A stretch of 64,000 nucleotides of DNA from contig JACJGO010000002.1 of NCBI GenBank assembly GCA_014163555.1, forward strand, positions 124,001 to 188,000, read 5' to 3'. Source of the DNA: Flavisolibacter longurius (lineage in GTDB: Bacteria > Bacteroidota > Bacteroidia > Chitinophagales > Chitinophagaceae). Position 1 is the stretch's first letter; each line of letters starts with the position of its first letter. Both the position numbers and the translations under genes were made by a program. The notes beneath the pieces are model-generated. The model did not search any database. It saw only the letters and a program-made list of their open reading frames with translations, and was not told the DNA's origin. This document shows, piece by piece, positions 1 through 7,157 of this stretch.

Positions 1-1
1 G

Positions 2-589
2 CTGGAGTGGAGTTATGGAAAAGCGGTGAGCGGTGCCGGTGTGCTGGGCAGTGCCTACGACCTGGCGGAAGATTACCGCAAAAAAAGCGGCAGCAACCGC
101 GAGGCGGTGGAGAGCCTTATCAACTGGCAGACGGCCAAGTGCGCCACCACCGGTTTTGTAACAGGCATGGGCGGTGTCATCACCCTGCCCTTTGCTATCC
201 CGGCCAACATTGCTTCGGTGATCCTTATCCAGCTCCAGATGATTGCGGCCATTGCCATCCTCGGCGGTCACGATCCCAAGAGCGACCAGGTACGGTCGAT
301 GGCCTTTATTTGCCTGACCGGCAGTGCGGCCACGGAGCTGCTGAAAAAGTTGGGGGTGAGGGTGGGAGAAAAAACAGCGCTGATTGCCCTGGAAGCCATC
401 ACCACGCAGGTAACCGCGAAGGTAAACCAACTGGTAGGCCTGCGGCTGCTGACCCGGTTTGGGAAAAGAGGCGTGATCAATTTCAGCAAGGCGGTACCGG
501 TTGTGGGTGGCATTGTTTGCGGCAGCGTGGATGCGGTAACAACAAGGATCATTGGCAGGACGGCGGCGAAGTATTTTGTGGGGGTGTAA
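2..589 (+). CDS. EcsC family protein (5' end outside window)
   Basis: The reading frame is open from the first bases, before the GTG at 26, and the upstream residues (LEWSYGKAV) look like the usual EcsC-family N-terminus, so the true start lies outside the window. The visible 190 or so residues hold a hydrophobic stretch around the GMGGVITLPFAIPAN segment and end in the RFGKRGVINFSKAVPVVGG segment typical of the family C-terminus. EcsC proteins are membrane-associated and of poorly known role; the name comes from the Bacillus ecs operon. Part of its 3' end is repeated at 1548-1618, after the next gene. The family call is fairly sure; function cannot be inferred. Confidence 0.8.
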   Translation: MEWSYGKAVSGAGVLGSAYDLAEDYRKKSGSNREAVESLINWQTAKCATTGFVTGMGGVITLPFAIPANIASVILIQLQMIAAIAILGGHDPKSDQVRSMAFICLTGSAATELLKKLGVRVGEKTALIALEAITTQVTAKVNQLVGLRLLTRFGKRGVINFSKAVPVVGGIVCGSVDAVTTRIIGRTAAKYFVGV

Positions 590-730
590 AGAGGAAGTAT
601 CCCTGGATCAATATTGTCAAAAAGACCCGGTATTGCCTTTTACAGGACAAGCCTGTACCCGAAGCTATATTTCCAATTTCACATCTTAGTTTTCAACCTG
701 AAGGAACCTAACGATCCGTAATGCGCTTCT

Positions 731-1510
731 ATGTTCGAAAATGGATTACAATATTGGCCTACGCGGTTGCCTCAAACAAGGGCAGTTACCCTGGTAATCC
801 CCGGTCTTAATGTACGCTCAGAAGCCATGTTACCCCTAATTGAGGTGGTCACTGGCCAGGGCTCGGATGTCTACTTGGTACTCCTCTGTGACCACCCGCA
901 AAATAAAGTCGATGTAAACAAAATCACGGCGCCGGTGTGGCAGAAACAAATAGTGGATGCTTACGGCATTGCCCGGGAGGCCGCCAGCCACCGTTTCGTT
1001 CCGCTTTACTTCCTGGGCTATTCGCTGGGAGCCCTGCTGGGACAGTCAATGCTTCTTCCAAGCGGCGCATTTGCCCGTTTTGCGAAACAGGTATTGGTGG
1101 CACCGGCGACGGCCATCCGGCGGCGGTGTTATTTGATCAAAGCTTTCCTCTTTTGGGGTTTCCCGGCCAGGCTGCCCAGCTTTACGCCCAAGAACTACCG
1201 GGTGTACCCGTTTTTGCCCCTAAATTTTTACCAGATCCTGTTTGCAGAAGAACAAAAATTATTGTGTGCAGGTCCCCTCAACCAGCCTACGTTGGTCCTT
1301 ATTGATCCGGCAGATGAATTAATAAGCCTTCGCAAATTGGAGAAGCAGATTCAACGGTTTGGACTCAGCCGGTATAAAGTGGTGGTGTTGAACAAGAGCA
1401 GCAGAGGCCGCACAAAAACCTACCACCACCTTATTCTTGACGAAGCGACTATGGGAAAAGAAAACTGGGAAAAGGCGACAAAAGAGATAAGTACTTTTTT
1501 GTTTGAGTAG
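731..1510 (+). CDS. Alpha/beta hydrolase, lysophospholipase-like
   Basis: A 259-residue protein with the nucleophile elbow GYSLGA, Ser98, after an oxyanion-type segment LVIPGLNV near residues 21-28. Candidate acid residues are Asp192 or Asp195 in IDPADE, and the candidate histidine is His232 or His233. This fits the alpha/beta hydrolase fold with a complete triad. No signal peptide is seen, so it is probably cytoplasmic. Substrate is unknown; lysophospholipase or other ester hydrolase is only a fold-level guess. It sits between an EcsC gene and an EcsC gene remnant on the same strand, so an EcsC-hydrolase pairing or a past duplication around it is possible. Confidence 0.7.
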   Translation: MFENGLQYWPTRLPQTRAVTLVIPGLNVRSEAMLPLIEVVTGQGSDVYLVLLCDHPQNKVDVNKITAPVWQKQIVDAYGIAREAASHRFVPLYFLGYSLGALLGQSMLLPSGAFARFAKQVLVAPATAIRRRCYLIKAFLFWGFPARLPSFTPKNYRVYPFLPLNFYQILFAEEQKLLCAGPLNQPTLVLIDPADELISLRKLEKQIQRFGLSRYKVVVLNKSSRGRTKTYHHLILDEATMGKENWEKATKEISTFLFE

Positions 1511-1547
1511 GGAAAAGCGATTGCTGAACCATATGCTGCGTTTCTCC

Positions 1548-1618
1548 CGGTTTGGAAAAAGAGGCGTGGTGAATTTCAGCAAGGCGGTGCCGGTACTGGG
1601 GGGATTGTTTGGAGTGTG
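1548..1618 (+). pseudogene. Remnant of an EcsC family gene 3' end
   Basis: The bases here translate as RFGKRGVVNFSKAVPVLGG followed by LFGV and a stop. They closely match the C-terminal part of the EcsC gene at 457-525, at both DNA and protein level. No upstream EcsC frame remains; the hydrolase stop at 1510 comes just before. The simplest reading is a tandem EcsC paralogue of which only this piece is left, or a partial duplication. Confidence 0.7.
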
Positions 1619-2142
1619 ATAACTGCAGCATTTACCGGGAGAACAAGAGTAGCGGAGGGTTTCGCAGCGAAGTCTTTGGCGCAAGTGCCCCTCGTGCATG
1701 CTGTTTCTGTAAAAAACCTTTACTCCACCTTTACTATCTATTTAGTATCCCTTTACCATCTATTTACCATCCATGGGGAGGCTGCGGGTTTTCTTGTACC
1801 GTCTTGTACGGAAAAAACTACACTTTACGGCTGTTATTACAGTTATCGCCTGACAGTCGGAATCAGCCGGTTTGGGAATGGCCGGAAAGAGGGAGGCACA
1901 ACAGGGGTTTTTATTCACTCGCTTAGCTTGCGCTATCCGTCTGCAGCCTGCACCTGTTGCAGGATTCTCCGGCTATAGATGCACGTTAGCACCCTCGTCT
2001 TGAAACTCTGGTGAACACCACTGATGAAAACGAATTTGAGGCGTTGCCGTAAATCGTTAACTTTAGCAGTACACAGCCACCGCCCCCGAATCCCACCTTT
2101 GCGGTCCGCACCAACGCTATTACTGGCTTTTAAACACCTGCT
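1619..2142. other. Intergenic stretch without a supported gene
   Basis: About 520 bases. Frames exist on both strands but have no recognisable protein features. A small inverted repeat CCTGCA/TGCAGG lies at 1947-1963. The bases just before 2143 presumably carry the promoter of the next gene, but no clear -7 box was recognised. Confidence 0.5.
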
Positions 2143-2883
2143 ATGAAGAAAACGATACAATCTTTCCTGCAGTGTCTGTTGCTGACGCCTTGCCTTTCGC
2201 AAACGGTTGGCGAGGAGGTCCGGTTCCTTACCCGCCAGCAGTCGCTCTACTCCGGTGTGGTTACCGAAGTGACAAGGGATACATTTCTGGTGACGTTTCC
2301 CCCACTTGAAACCTCTCTTTCCTTTGCTACAGGGCAATACCCGGGCAAGAAGGAGGAATTCCGCAACAAACCTGGAAAGGAAGTTACGGAGCTTGGCGAT
2401 GCGGTGGAGAACCGGTTGAAACAGGCAGCCGTGAAGATTCTCAATCAATGGCTTCAGCAGTACAGTTTTCCGGAGAGCAGCGTTCACCGCTGTTGTTTCC
2501 GGTTTGCGGAACTGGAGGACTGCAGTTTATACCTGTTCTATACCTCGAAAGGTTATGATTTTGTCAGCACCGATTATTCTATTGTAAAGATCGAACTCTC
2601 CGGATCTCCGGGGCAAAATCCCCTCAGTTCTGCAGGGATGGCAGAGCCGGTAACCTCCAAGAACCATCGCCCCATTGTAGAAATTTCCAAACATGTGAAC
2701 CATCCGGTTTATGATGAGAATGAATTCAGGAATAAAACCGATTGGAACAACCAGCCCCAATACATGAACGATCTTCAATTCTGCTTTGTCGATGAACAGA
2801 AACCCCTTTTTCAGCAATCCCTGGAACAGATACGGAAAGCATTCGAATTCCTGTATCAATCCTGCCAAAAAGGAAAACGGTGA
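2143..2883 (+). CDS. Hypothetical protein, possibly exported
   Basis: A 246-residue protein that I do not recognise. It begins MKKTIQSFLQ and has a short hydrophobic stretch that could be a weak signal peptide. The rest is a mix of polar and aromatic residues with several cysteines (a CC pair near residue 117). Coding is supported by length and by ordinary codon usage, while a 184-residue frame on the opposite strand covers only its first half and runs into the upstream gap. No neighbour suggests a role. Start choice is the first ATG of the frame. Confidence 0.5.
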   Translation: MKKTIQSFLQCLLLTPCLSQTVGEEVRFLTRQQSLYSGVVTEVTRDTFLVTFPPLETSLSFATGQYPGKKEEFRNKPGKEVTELGDAVENRLKQAAVKILNQWLQQYSFPESSVHRCCFRFAELEDCSLYLFYTSKGYDFVSTDYSIVKIELSGSPGQNPLSSAGMAEPVTSKNHRPIVEISKHVNHPVYDENEFRNKTDWNNQPQYMNDLQFCFVDEQKPLFQQSLEQIRKAFEFLYQSCQKGKR

Positions 2884-3439
2884 AAGCCATGGCATGCGGT
2901 GGCATAGGTCTGGCGTTTGGTGTTAGGGGTTGAGGGCTTGTCGTTGACAGCACATTGACTGGGGGTAAACAGGGATGGACAAACGAAAACAAACGCTGAG
3001 ACCGCAAACGTCTATCCGCTACCGAGAGGGGGACAAGTCCGGAGCGATAAAAGATAAGACGACCGGGGTGGTTTTTCGTCATACTATACATACTCGAAAC
3101 GCTAAAAGCCATACAGAACCCACCCCTGAATTTCTCACAGTACGGTTACCCAAGAGTGCTCTCCGCCTGAGGCGGAAGGGGATGGTTCATTTGAAATTAC
3201 CCTTTGAACTGAGGAATAAAAACAGCGTGAACAAACCGGATTAAAATGGGATATAAAATTGCCGGAAGCCCATCAAACTGCATTAAAACGATTATGCCCA
3301 TGAAGGAAGGGCTGCCGTTGCGAACCGGTTGTGCTTTGAGCAACCCCGGTGGGTACCGATGCCTTGCTGGTGCTGCCCGGGTACAAGGACCAACAGAACA
3401 GCAACCAGCGCAGAACGCCGACTGCACCAAGCGTGAGAC

Positions 3440-4426
3440 CTAGAGCAGAAACCCGTTTTCCACCGGATACGGTGGCGGGACATTGTCTTCGTCCAGCATC
3501 TCCCGCAGGTCGATTTCAATGGTACGGGAAATGGAAGAAATAGGAACATCGTTATAGGCCCCTTCAAACGGGTTTTCGGAGTAATCGCCTATCCGGTCCA
3601 CCAAAAAATACAGCCAGATGATCACCGTGGAGAAGGGTATCGTGAGCCAGTAATGCACGGAACGCGACTGTTCAAATATATCCAGCAGGCCAAAGGGGAT
3701 GAGGGCGCAAAAAATATACATGATCCACAAACCGGTGGAGGCATACTGTCGCGGGAAGGGAAAGTTTTTGATACGCTCTGTCATCCCCTGCAGGTCGTAC
3801 AGGTTGGCGATGCGTTCATGCAGCCACACCTCCTTGTATTCCGTTAGCTGGCCGCTGTTGGCCAGCCGTTCGATTTCGAGGCTTTGGGCCTTCAGCAGGT
3901 GGGTGGGAATGTTCGTGTATTTTTTGATAGCGGCAAATTCGGCTTCCGACAGGTAGTTTGCTATTTCGGCGTCCATGCCGTCTCTCAGCTCCTGCCGGAA
4001 TTTGGGGGCAAACACCAGCATGTCAATGTCGCCATTGTGCTCCCAGGTTCGTCCTTTGCGCATCGTGTGCTTCAGGGCCAGCAGCCAGGCCAGGTGGCGA
4101 TGTACGACCGCTTTTTTCCATTGCCGGCTGGTGCCCTGCCCCGGCAGGGTTAGTATGGCCGTGGCAAACGTGCGGCTTTCATTGATAATGCGTCCCCATA
4201 TTTTCCGGGCTTCCCAGGTGCGGTCGTAGGAACTGTTGTTTTTAAAGCTCAGGAAAAACGCCACCGCGATACCAATCACCGAAATGGGCTGCCAGGGCAG
4301 GCTGAACGGAATGTGCGTGATTTCGTACACCACGATAATGGCGGCGGAATAAAGCAGTCCATACAGCAGGGAGCGACGCGACCAACGGATGGTCATCCAA
4401 AGACTGTAATAACGTTTTACATACAT
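3440..4426 (-). CDS. Bestrophin-like (UPF0187 family) channel protein
   Basis: From the ATG at 4426 the product is 328 residues, close to the family's usual length; the open frame runs further upstream to 4696, but those 90 residues are unlike the family and were left out. The N-terminus (MYVKRYYSLWMTIRWSRRSL) is followed by hydrophobic helices and the segment FFLSFKNNSSYDRTWEARKIWG, which is highly typical of bacterial bestrophin homologues. Two more membrane segments lie near TGLWIMYIFCALIPFGLLDI and TIPFSTVIIWLYFLVD. Family members form pentameric ion channels in the inner membrane; bacterial ones can be cation selective. Physiological role here is unknown. Confidence 0.88.
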   Translation of the reverse strand: MYVKRYYSLWMTIRWSRRSLLYGLLYSAAIIVVYEITHIPFSLPWQPISVIGIAVAFFLSFKNNSSYDRTWEARKIWGRIINESRTFATAILTLPGQGTSRQWKKAVVHRHLAWLLALKHTMRKGRTWEHNGDIDMLVFAPKFRQELRDGMDAEIANYLSEAEFAAIKKYTNIPTHLLKAQSLEIERLANSGQLTEYKEVWLHERIANLYDLQGMTERIKNFPFPRQYASTGLWIMYIFCALIPFGLLDIFEQSRSVHYWLTIPFSTVIIWLYFLVDRIGDYSENPFEGAYNDVPISSISRTIEIDLREMLDEDNVPPPYPVENGFLL

Positions 4427-4927
4427 CCTTTTTGGGTTTTGGTTTGCGTGAACGGTTGCGGACGGGGGCCGTTGCCGGAACGGCTGACATAGAAATAAAA
4501 GCGAATATAAAAGGGCGGCGGCAGGTGAGCAAAAACAAGCAGGCGGCCACCGCATTTCGCCGGGCCTTTGCCGGGAAAAGCGTTGGCCAGCCTGTTTGCC
4601 GGAAAAAGCGTCTCCTATCAACCGAAAACGGGGCCGCTCTTGTTGCCAGGATTTCCCCTGAGCAGCGGCGGCACTACCACTTGCCCACCACCGCACAAGC
4701 CATCGGCTGACGATCTTCGCCGGAAAGGAGCCGGTGAGAAAGGATTCTGCCGAAGTGGACCCAAGGGTTTTTCCCCGTTGTCATCACCGGGAGAATTCCA
4801 GGTTGTATTGTCCGGAAAAACCCTTCCGGGTTATCTACCGGTTCTGCCATTTTTTAGCCCACCCTTGCTGTGTGATCCCGGACCCAGGTGGATGCTATAC
4901 ACTCGCTATGTTTTCTCCAGGCTTCTG
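4427..4927. other. Intergenic stretch without a supported gene
   Basis: About 500 bases between the bestrophin-like start and the end of the HEPN gene. Plus-strand frames cross it but look like chance frames in GC-rich DNA. It should contain the bestrophin gene promoter; nothing else was recognised. Confidence 0.5.
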
Positions 4928-5779
4928 CTATGTTCCTGTTATACGGGAACAAGCCTCTTCGAAAACTGCCTGAAGGCGCCGCAGTTTATCGCAGAGGGCT
5001 GCCAGCTCTGCCCGGGTTACCTGGTAATCTTCTTTGTAGCGGCTCCCGATGTAGGCTTGCTGGAGCAGGGAAAGGGTCTTTTTATCCCCTTCGATTTTTT
5101 TCGAAAAGAGTTCTGCCAGCTGCGGGCAGACAAGGGTTCCGTAGCGCAGCAATTTATCGATAGAGTGGGTATGGGGCCGGTAACCGGTACCGATGATGAT
5201 GAGGGTACGCAGGGCCTGTTCGGCAGCCTGGTGGAGCATGAAAGCGGCCACCCGGTATTCTTTCCGGAGCCTGAACAAGTCGGCGCCGGCCAGGAAGGCC
5301 TCTATCCTGCCCCCGGCGTGGTTATAAAGTGACTGATTCTCTACCCTCCGCTGTTCTTTGTTCGCCGGTGCCAGGAGCGGCAGCAGGAAGGTGCCGGACT
5401 TGAAGAGCAACTGGGCCTTGCGGAGAACGGTGGTGGCAAAATACTGCCCCTCTCCTGCCAGCCTAACAAAGGCGGTGGTGCTAAGAACCATGACGGTAAG
5501 GGGCACTGCGTGGTGACCGCTGTTCTCCAGGCTGTCCTGTACGCAAGACGCGGTGTGTTCGTCGTCCTTTTCGACCAGCAAAAGCAGGTAGTAATGGGAA
5601 GGGCAGGAAGCGGTGATGCCGCTGTCTAAAAAGATGCTGGCCGTGTTGCGGTTTGTCTGCTCCCTGCCCAGCAGAAAGATCGCTTCCGGTGCCACGCGGC
5701 TCCTGATAAAGGCTGTGAGGCTTTCCCATTCCCCTGTGGTGGTGGTGGTAGCCGCAGGGCTGAATAAAGATGAAATCAT
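4928..5779 (-). CDS. HEPN domain protein with a degenerate nucleotidyltransferase-like N-terminus
   Basis: A 283-residue protein. Residues about 150-275 form a HEPN domain: the helix MLHQAAEQALRTLI (181-194), the RPHTHS segment (201-206) and the YIGSRYKEDY signature (243-252). Residues 30-130 resemble the minimal nucleotidyltransferase part of HEPN-MNT proteins, but the GS loop reads LLGRE and the paired acidic residues are replaced (HYYLLLLVE), so catalysis is unlikely. HEPN proteins often act as RNases or as toxins paired with nucleotidyltransferase antitoxins; in Bacteroidota this fused form is common and of unknown role. It is the last gene of a three-gene operon, 59 nt after the 84-residue gene. 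Confidence 0.75.
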   Translation of the reverse strand: MISSLFSPAATTTTTGEWESLTAFIRSRVAPEAIFLLGREQTNRNTASIFLDSGITASCPSHYYLLLLVEKDDEHTASCVQDSLENSGHHAVPLTVMVLSTTAFVRLAGEGQYFATTVLRKAQLLFKSGTFLLPLLAPANKEQRRVENQSLYNHAGGRIEAFLAGADLFRLRKEYRVAAFMLHQAAEQALRTLIIIGTGYRPHTHSIDKLLRYGTLVCPQLAELFSKKIEGDKKTLSLLQQAYIGSRYKEDYQVTRAELAALCDKLRRLQAVFEEACSRITGT

Positions 5780-5838
5780 TTGCCAATCGTTGTTTGTGTT
5801 CCTGCCTGTTTGTCCCTATACCCTTTTACCTGGGCGGC

Positions 5839-6093
5839 TCAGGGCAGGAGTTTTTTGACCAGTTTTATATCTACTTCGGTGTCTTCGGCCTGGAAGGCCA
5901 GTTCGGAGAGCAGGGTTTTGCGCTTTTGGGCATCAGGCTCCGTGGCCAGCTTTTCCAGTACGTTCTTGAATGCTTCGTTTCGCTTTTCGGCGGCGATGAA
6001 AAAGCGGCGGAAGATGTCGACCAGTTCGGGGTTGTAGGTGTGGTGGTGTGAAATGAGGCTCTGGCCGTTGAAGTGATGAATGTTGAGTATCAT
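5839..6093 (-). CDS. Small hypothetical protein (84 aa)
   Basis: An 84-residue, mostly helical, charged protein that I do not recognise. Its start overlaps the end of the upstream 119-residue gene by 4 nt (an ATGA-type overlap), which supports both genes being real and translationally coupled. The composition (AEKRNEAFKNVLEKLATEPDAQKR) suggests a helical bundle. It precedes the HEPN gene and may work with it. Confidence 0.6.
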   Translation of the reverse strand: MILNIHHFNGQSLISHHHTYNPELVDIFRRFFIAAEKRNEAFKNVLEKLATEPDAQKRKTLLSELAFQAEDTEVDIKLVKKLLP

Positions 6094-6449
6094 GATAGGA
6101 AGGTTTGGGGTTTGGCGTTAGGGGTTTGGGGTTGTTGGGCCGGGCATTCTTTCCTGCGTTTGCGCCGCTTTTTGGCCCCCTGTTTTTCCCTGAGCAGGGA
6201 GACCGCTTCAAGGAGCAGGGTGGTGTACTCGTAAAAGAAAAAGAGGTTGTGCCGGTCGATGCCCTTTTCGAGCCTGTCCATCTGTTCGGAGGTGAGGGTA
6301 CCGACAAGCATTTGCCAGAGATCCTGCCGCCATTCTTCGTGGTTGAAGAAGGTGAAGTAGTCGTGGATAATGGTCCAGGCGGCAGCTTTGCTCCCATCCT
6401 GGTGAAGATTTCTTTGGAAGGAAAGAAGTTTTTCTGGTAAGGCGCTCAT
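6090..6449 (-). CDS. Small hypothetical protein (119 aa)
   Basis: First gene of the operon leading to the HEPN protein. The first 90 residues are helical and rich in aromatic and acidic residues, followed by a basic stretch (KQGAKKRRKRRKE). The last 15 or so residues (QQPQTPNAKPQTF) are encoded by a G/T-rich repeat also found at 2912-2935, so the native C-terminus may have been overwritten by repeat insertion. I do not recognise a family. Its start lies 120 nt from the divergent xre gene, and the shared region holds a candidate operator. Confidence 0.6.
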   Translation of the reverse strand: MSALPEKLLSFQRNLHQDGSKAAAWTIIHDYFTFFNHEEWRQDLWQMLVGTLTSEQMDRLEKGIDRHNLFFFYEYTTLLLEAVSLLREKQGAKKRRKRRKECPAQQPQTPNAKPQTFLS

Positions 6450-6523
6450 GTAAAATTCATTTATATAAATGTAAGTTATTCTTATATAAATACAAAAGTT
6501 TTTTGCAATAGCACCTTATGTAT

Positions 6524-6551
6524 ATGCAAGCCATCCTTGCATAACTGCAAG
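6524..6551. promoter_or_regulatory. Candidate operator of the XRE regulator
   Basis: A perfect inverted repeat, ATGCAAG-ccatc-CTTGCAT, spans 6524-6542 and a third half-site CTGCAAG follows at 6545-6551. It lies 20-77 bases before the possible xre starts (6571 or 6601) and between divergent genes. Restriction-modification controller proteins of the XRE fold bind such repeats in front of their own gene. The assignment is by position and symmetry only. Confidence 0.45.
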
Positions 6552-6600
6552 CCGCTCAATATGTTTTGATGTGGAAAAAGATATATTTGGAGACTACTCC

Positions 6601-6801
6601 ATGGAAAGGATTAACCGCATAAAGGAGATACTTGTCATAAAAAGCATAAGTCAAAAGGCTCTTGCGGAAAAGCTTGGAAGAAGTACAACCACGATTGCTT
6701 CCATCTGTAACAATAAATCGCAGCCGCATCTGAAAGAGCTGAAACGAATTGCACAAATTCTGGATGTGGATATCAGAGAACTGCTGGTGCCAACCAAGTA
6801 A
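6601..6801 (+). CDS. XRE-family transcriptional regulator (probable R-M controller)
   Basis: A compact helix-turn-helix protein of 66 residues if started at the ATG at 6601; an in-frame ATG at 6571 would add ten residues. The core reads KSISQKALAEKLGRS, then TTTIASICNN, KSQPHLKELKRIAQILDV and DIRELL, a standard XRE/Cro fold with recognition helix around TTTIAS. In Bacteroidota near-identical small regulators stand next to C5-cytosine methyltransferase genes, and the methyltransferase gene follows on the same strand 356 nt later. It probably controls timing of restriction and modification, perhaps through the inverted repeat at 6524-6542. Confidence 0.85.
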   Translation: MERINRIKEILVIKSISQKALAEKLGRSTTTIASICNNKSQPHLKELKRIAQILDVDIRELLVPTK

Positions 6802-6849
6802 CTTAACTATGGGGAACTGAGGCACTATTCCAGAATAGCGATTCAATAA

Positions 6850-6881
6850 TTTTTAGAGACCACAGTTAATGTGGCTAAAAA
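6850..6881 (+). terminator. Possible terminator after xre
   Basis: A hairpin with outer arms TTTTTAG/CTAAAAA (6850-6856 and 6875-6881) and inner arms CCACA/TGTGG, with a short bulge. It sits 48 nt after the xre stop. The stem is AT-rich and the call is tentative. Confidence 0.35.
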
Positions 6882-7157
6882 CTCCAATATAAAAGCTGTT
6901 TTTCATCTCATATGAGCATGGCAGACGTGATAATCTTTCTATCATATATCATTTGAATTGCCTGCTGGTGATTCGAGTAAGAAGAGCCAAAGAAGCGAGG
7001 CCTATAGGTTCTGCATGCCATGAGTTTAGGGGTTAACCATCTTGTCTGCCACTCACCTTGAAAGGATTTTTTTATGAAACTTATTTTTTTAATTGCCGTT
7101 TTTATACTTTGCGATTCTTACAGGTATTTGCAACGACAAATAGTATAAGAACTTATT
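6882..7157. other. Leader region of the methyltransferase gene
   Basis: With the hairpin before it, this AT-rich gap between xre and the methyltransferase gene is about 356 bases. It holds TATACTTTG at 7111-7119, a plausible Bacteroidota -7 element about 40 nt before the TTG start. A 24-codon frame (7074-7148, MKLIFLIAVFILC) with a hydrophobic N-terminus overlaps this promoter and is probably not translated. Confidence 0.4.

Noticed and set aside
1933-2487. 184-codon minus-strand frame
   Set aside because: It overlaps the better plus-strand frame at 2143 and reads as low-quality Arg/Cys-rich sequence with no family features.
2975-3244. 89-codon plus-strand frame coding a basic protein
   Set aside because: It contains the CCGCCTGAGGCGG palindrome, has no recognisable fold and lies in repeat-rich DNA. 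It is too weak to call a gene.
7074-7148. 24-codon frame MKLIFLIAVFILC before the methyltransferase
   Set aside because: It spans a promoter-like TATACTTTG and is very short; a leader peptide cannot be excluded but has no support.
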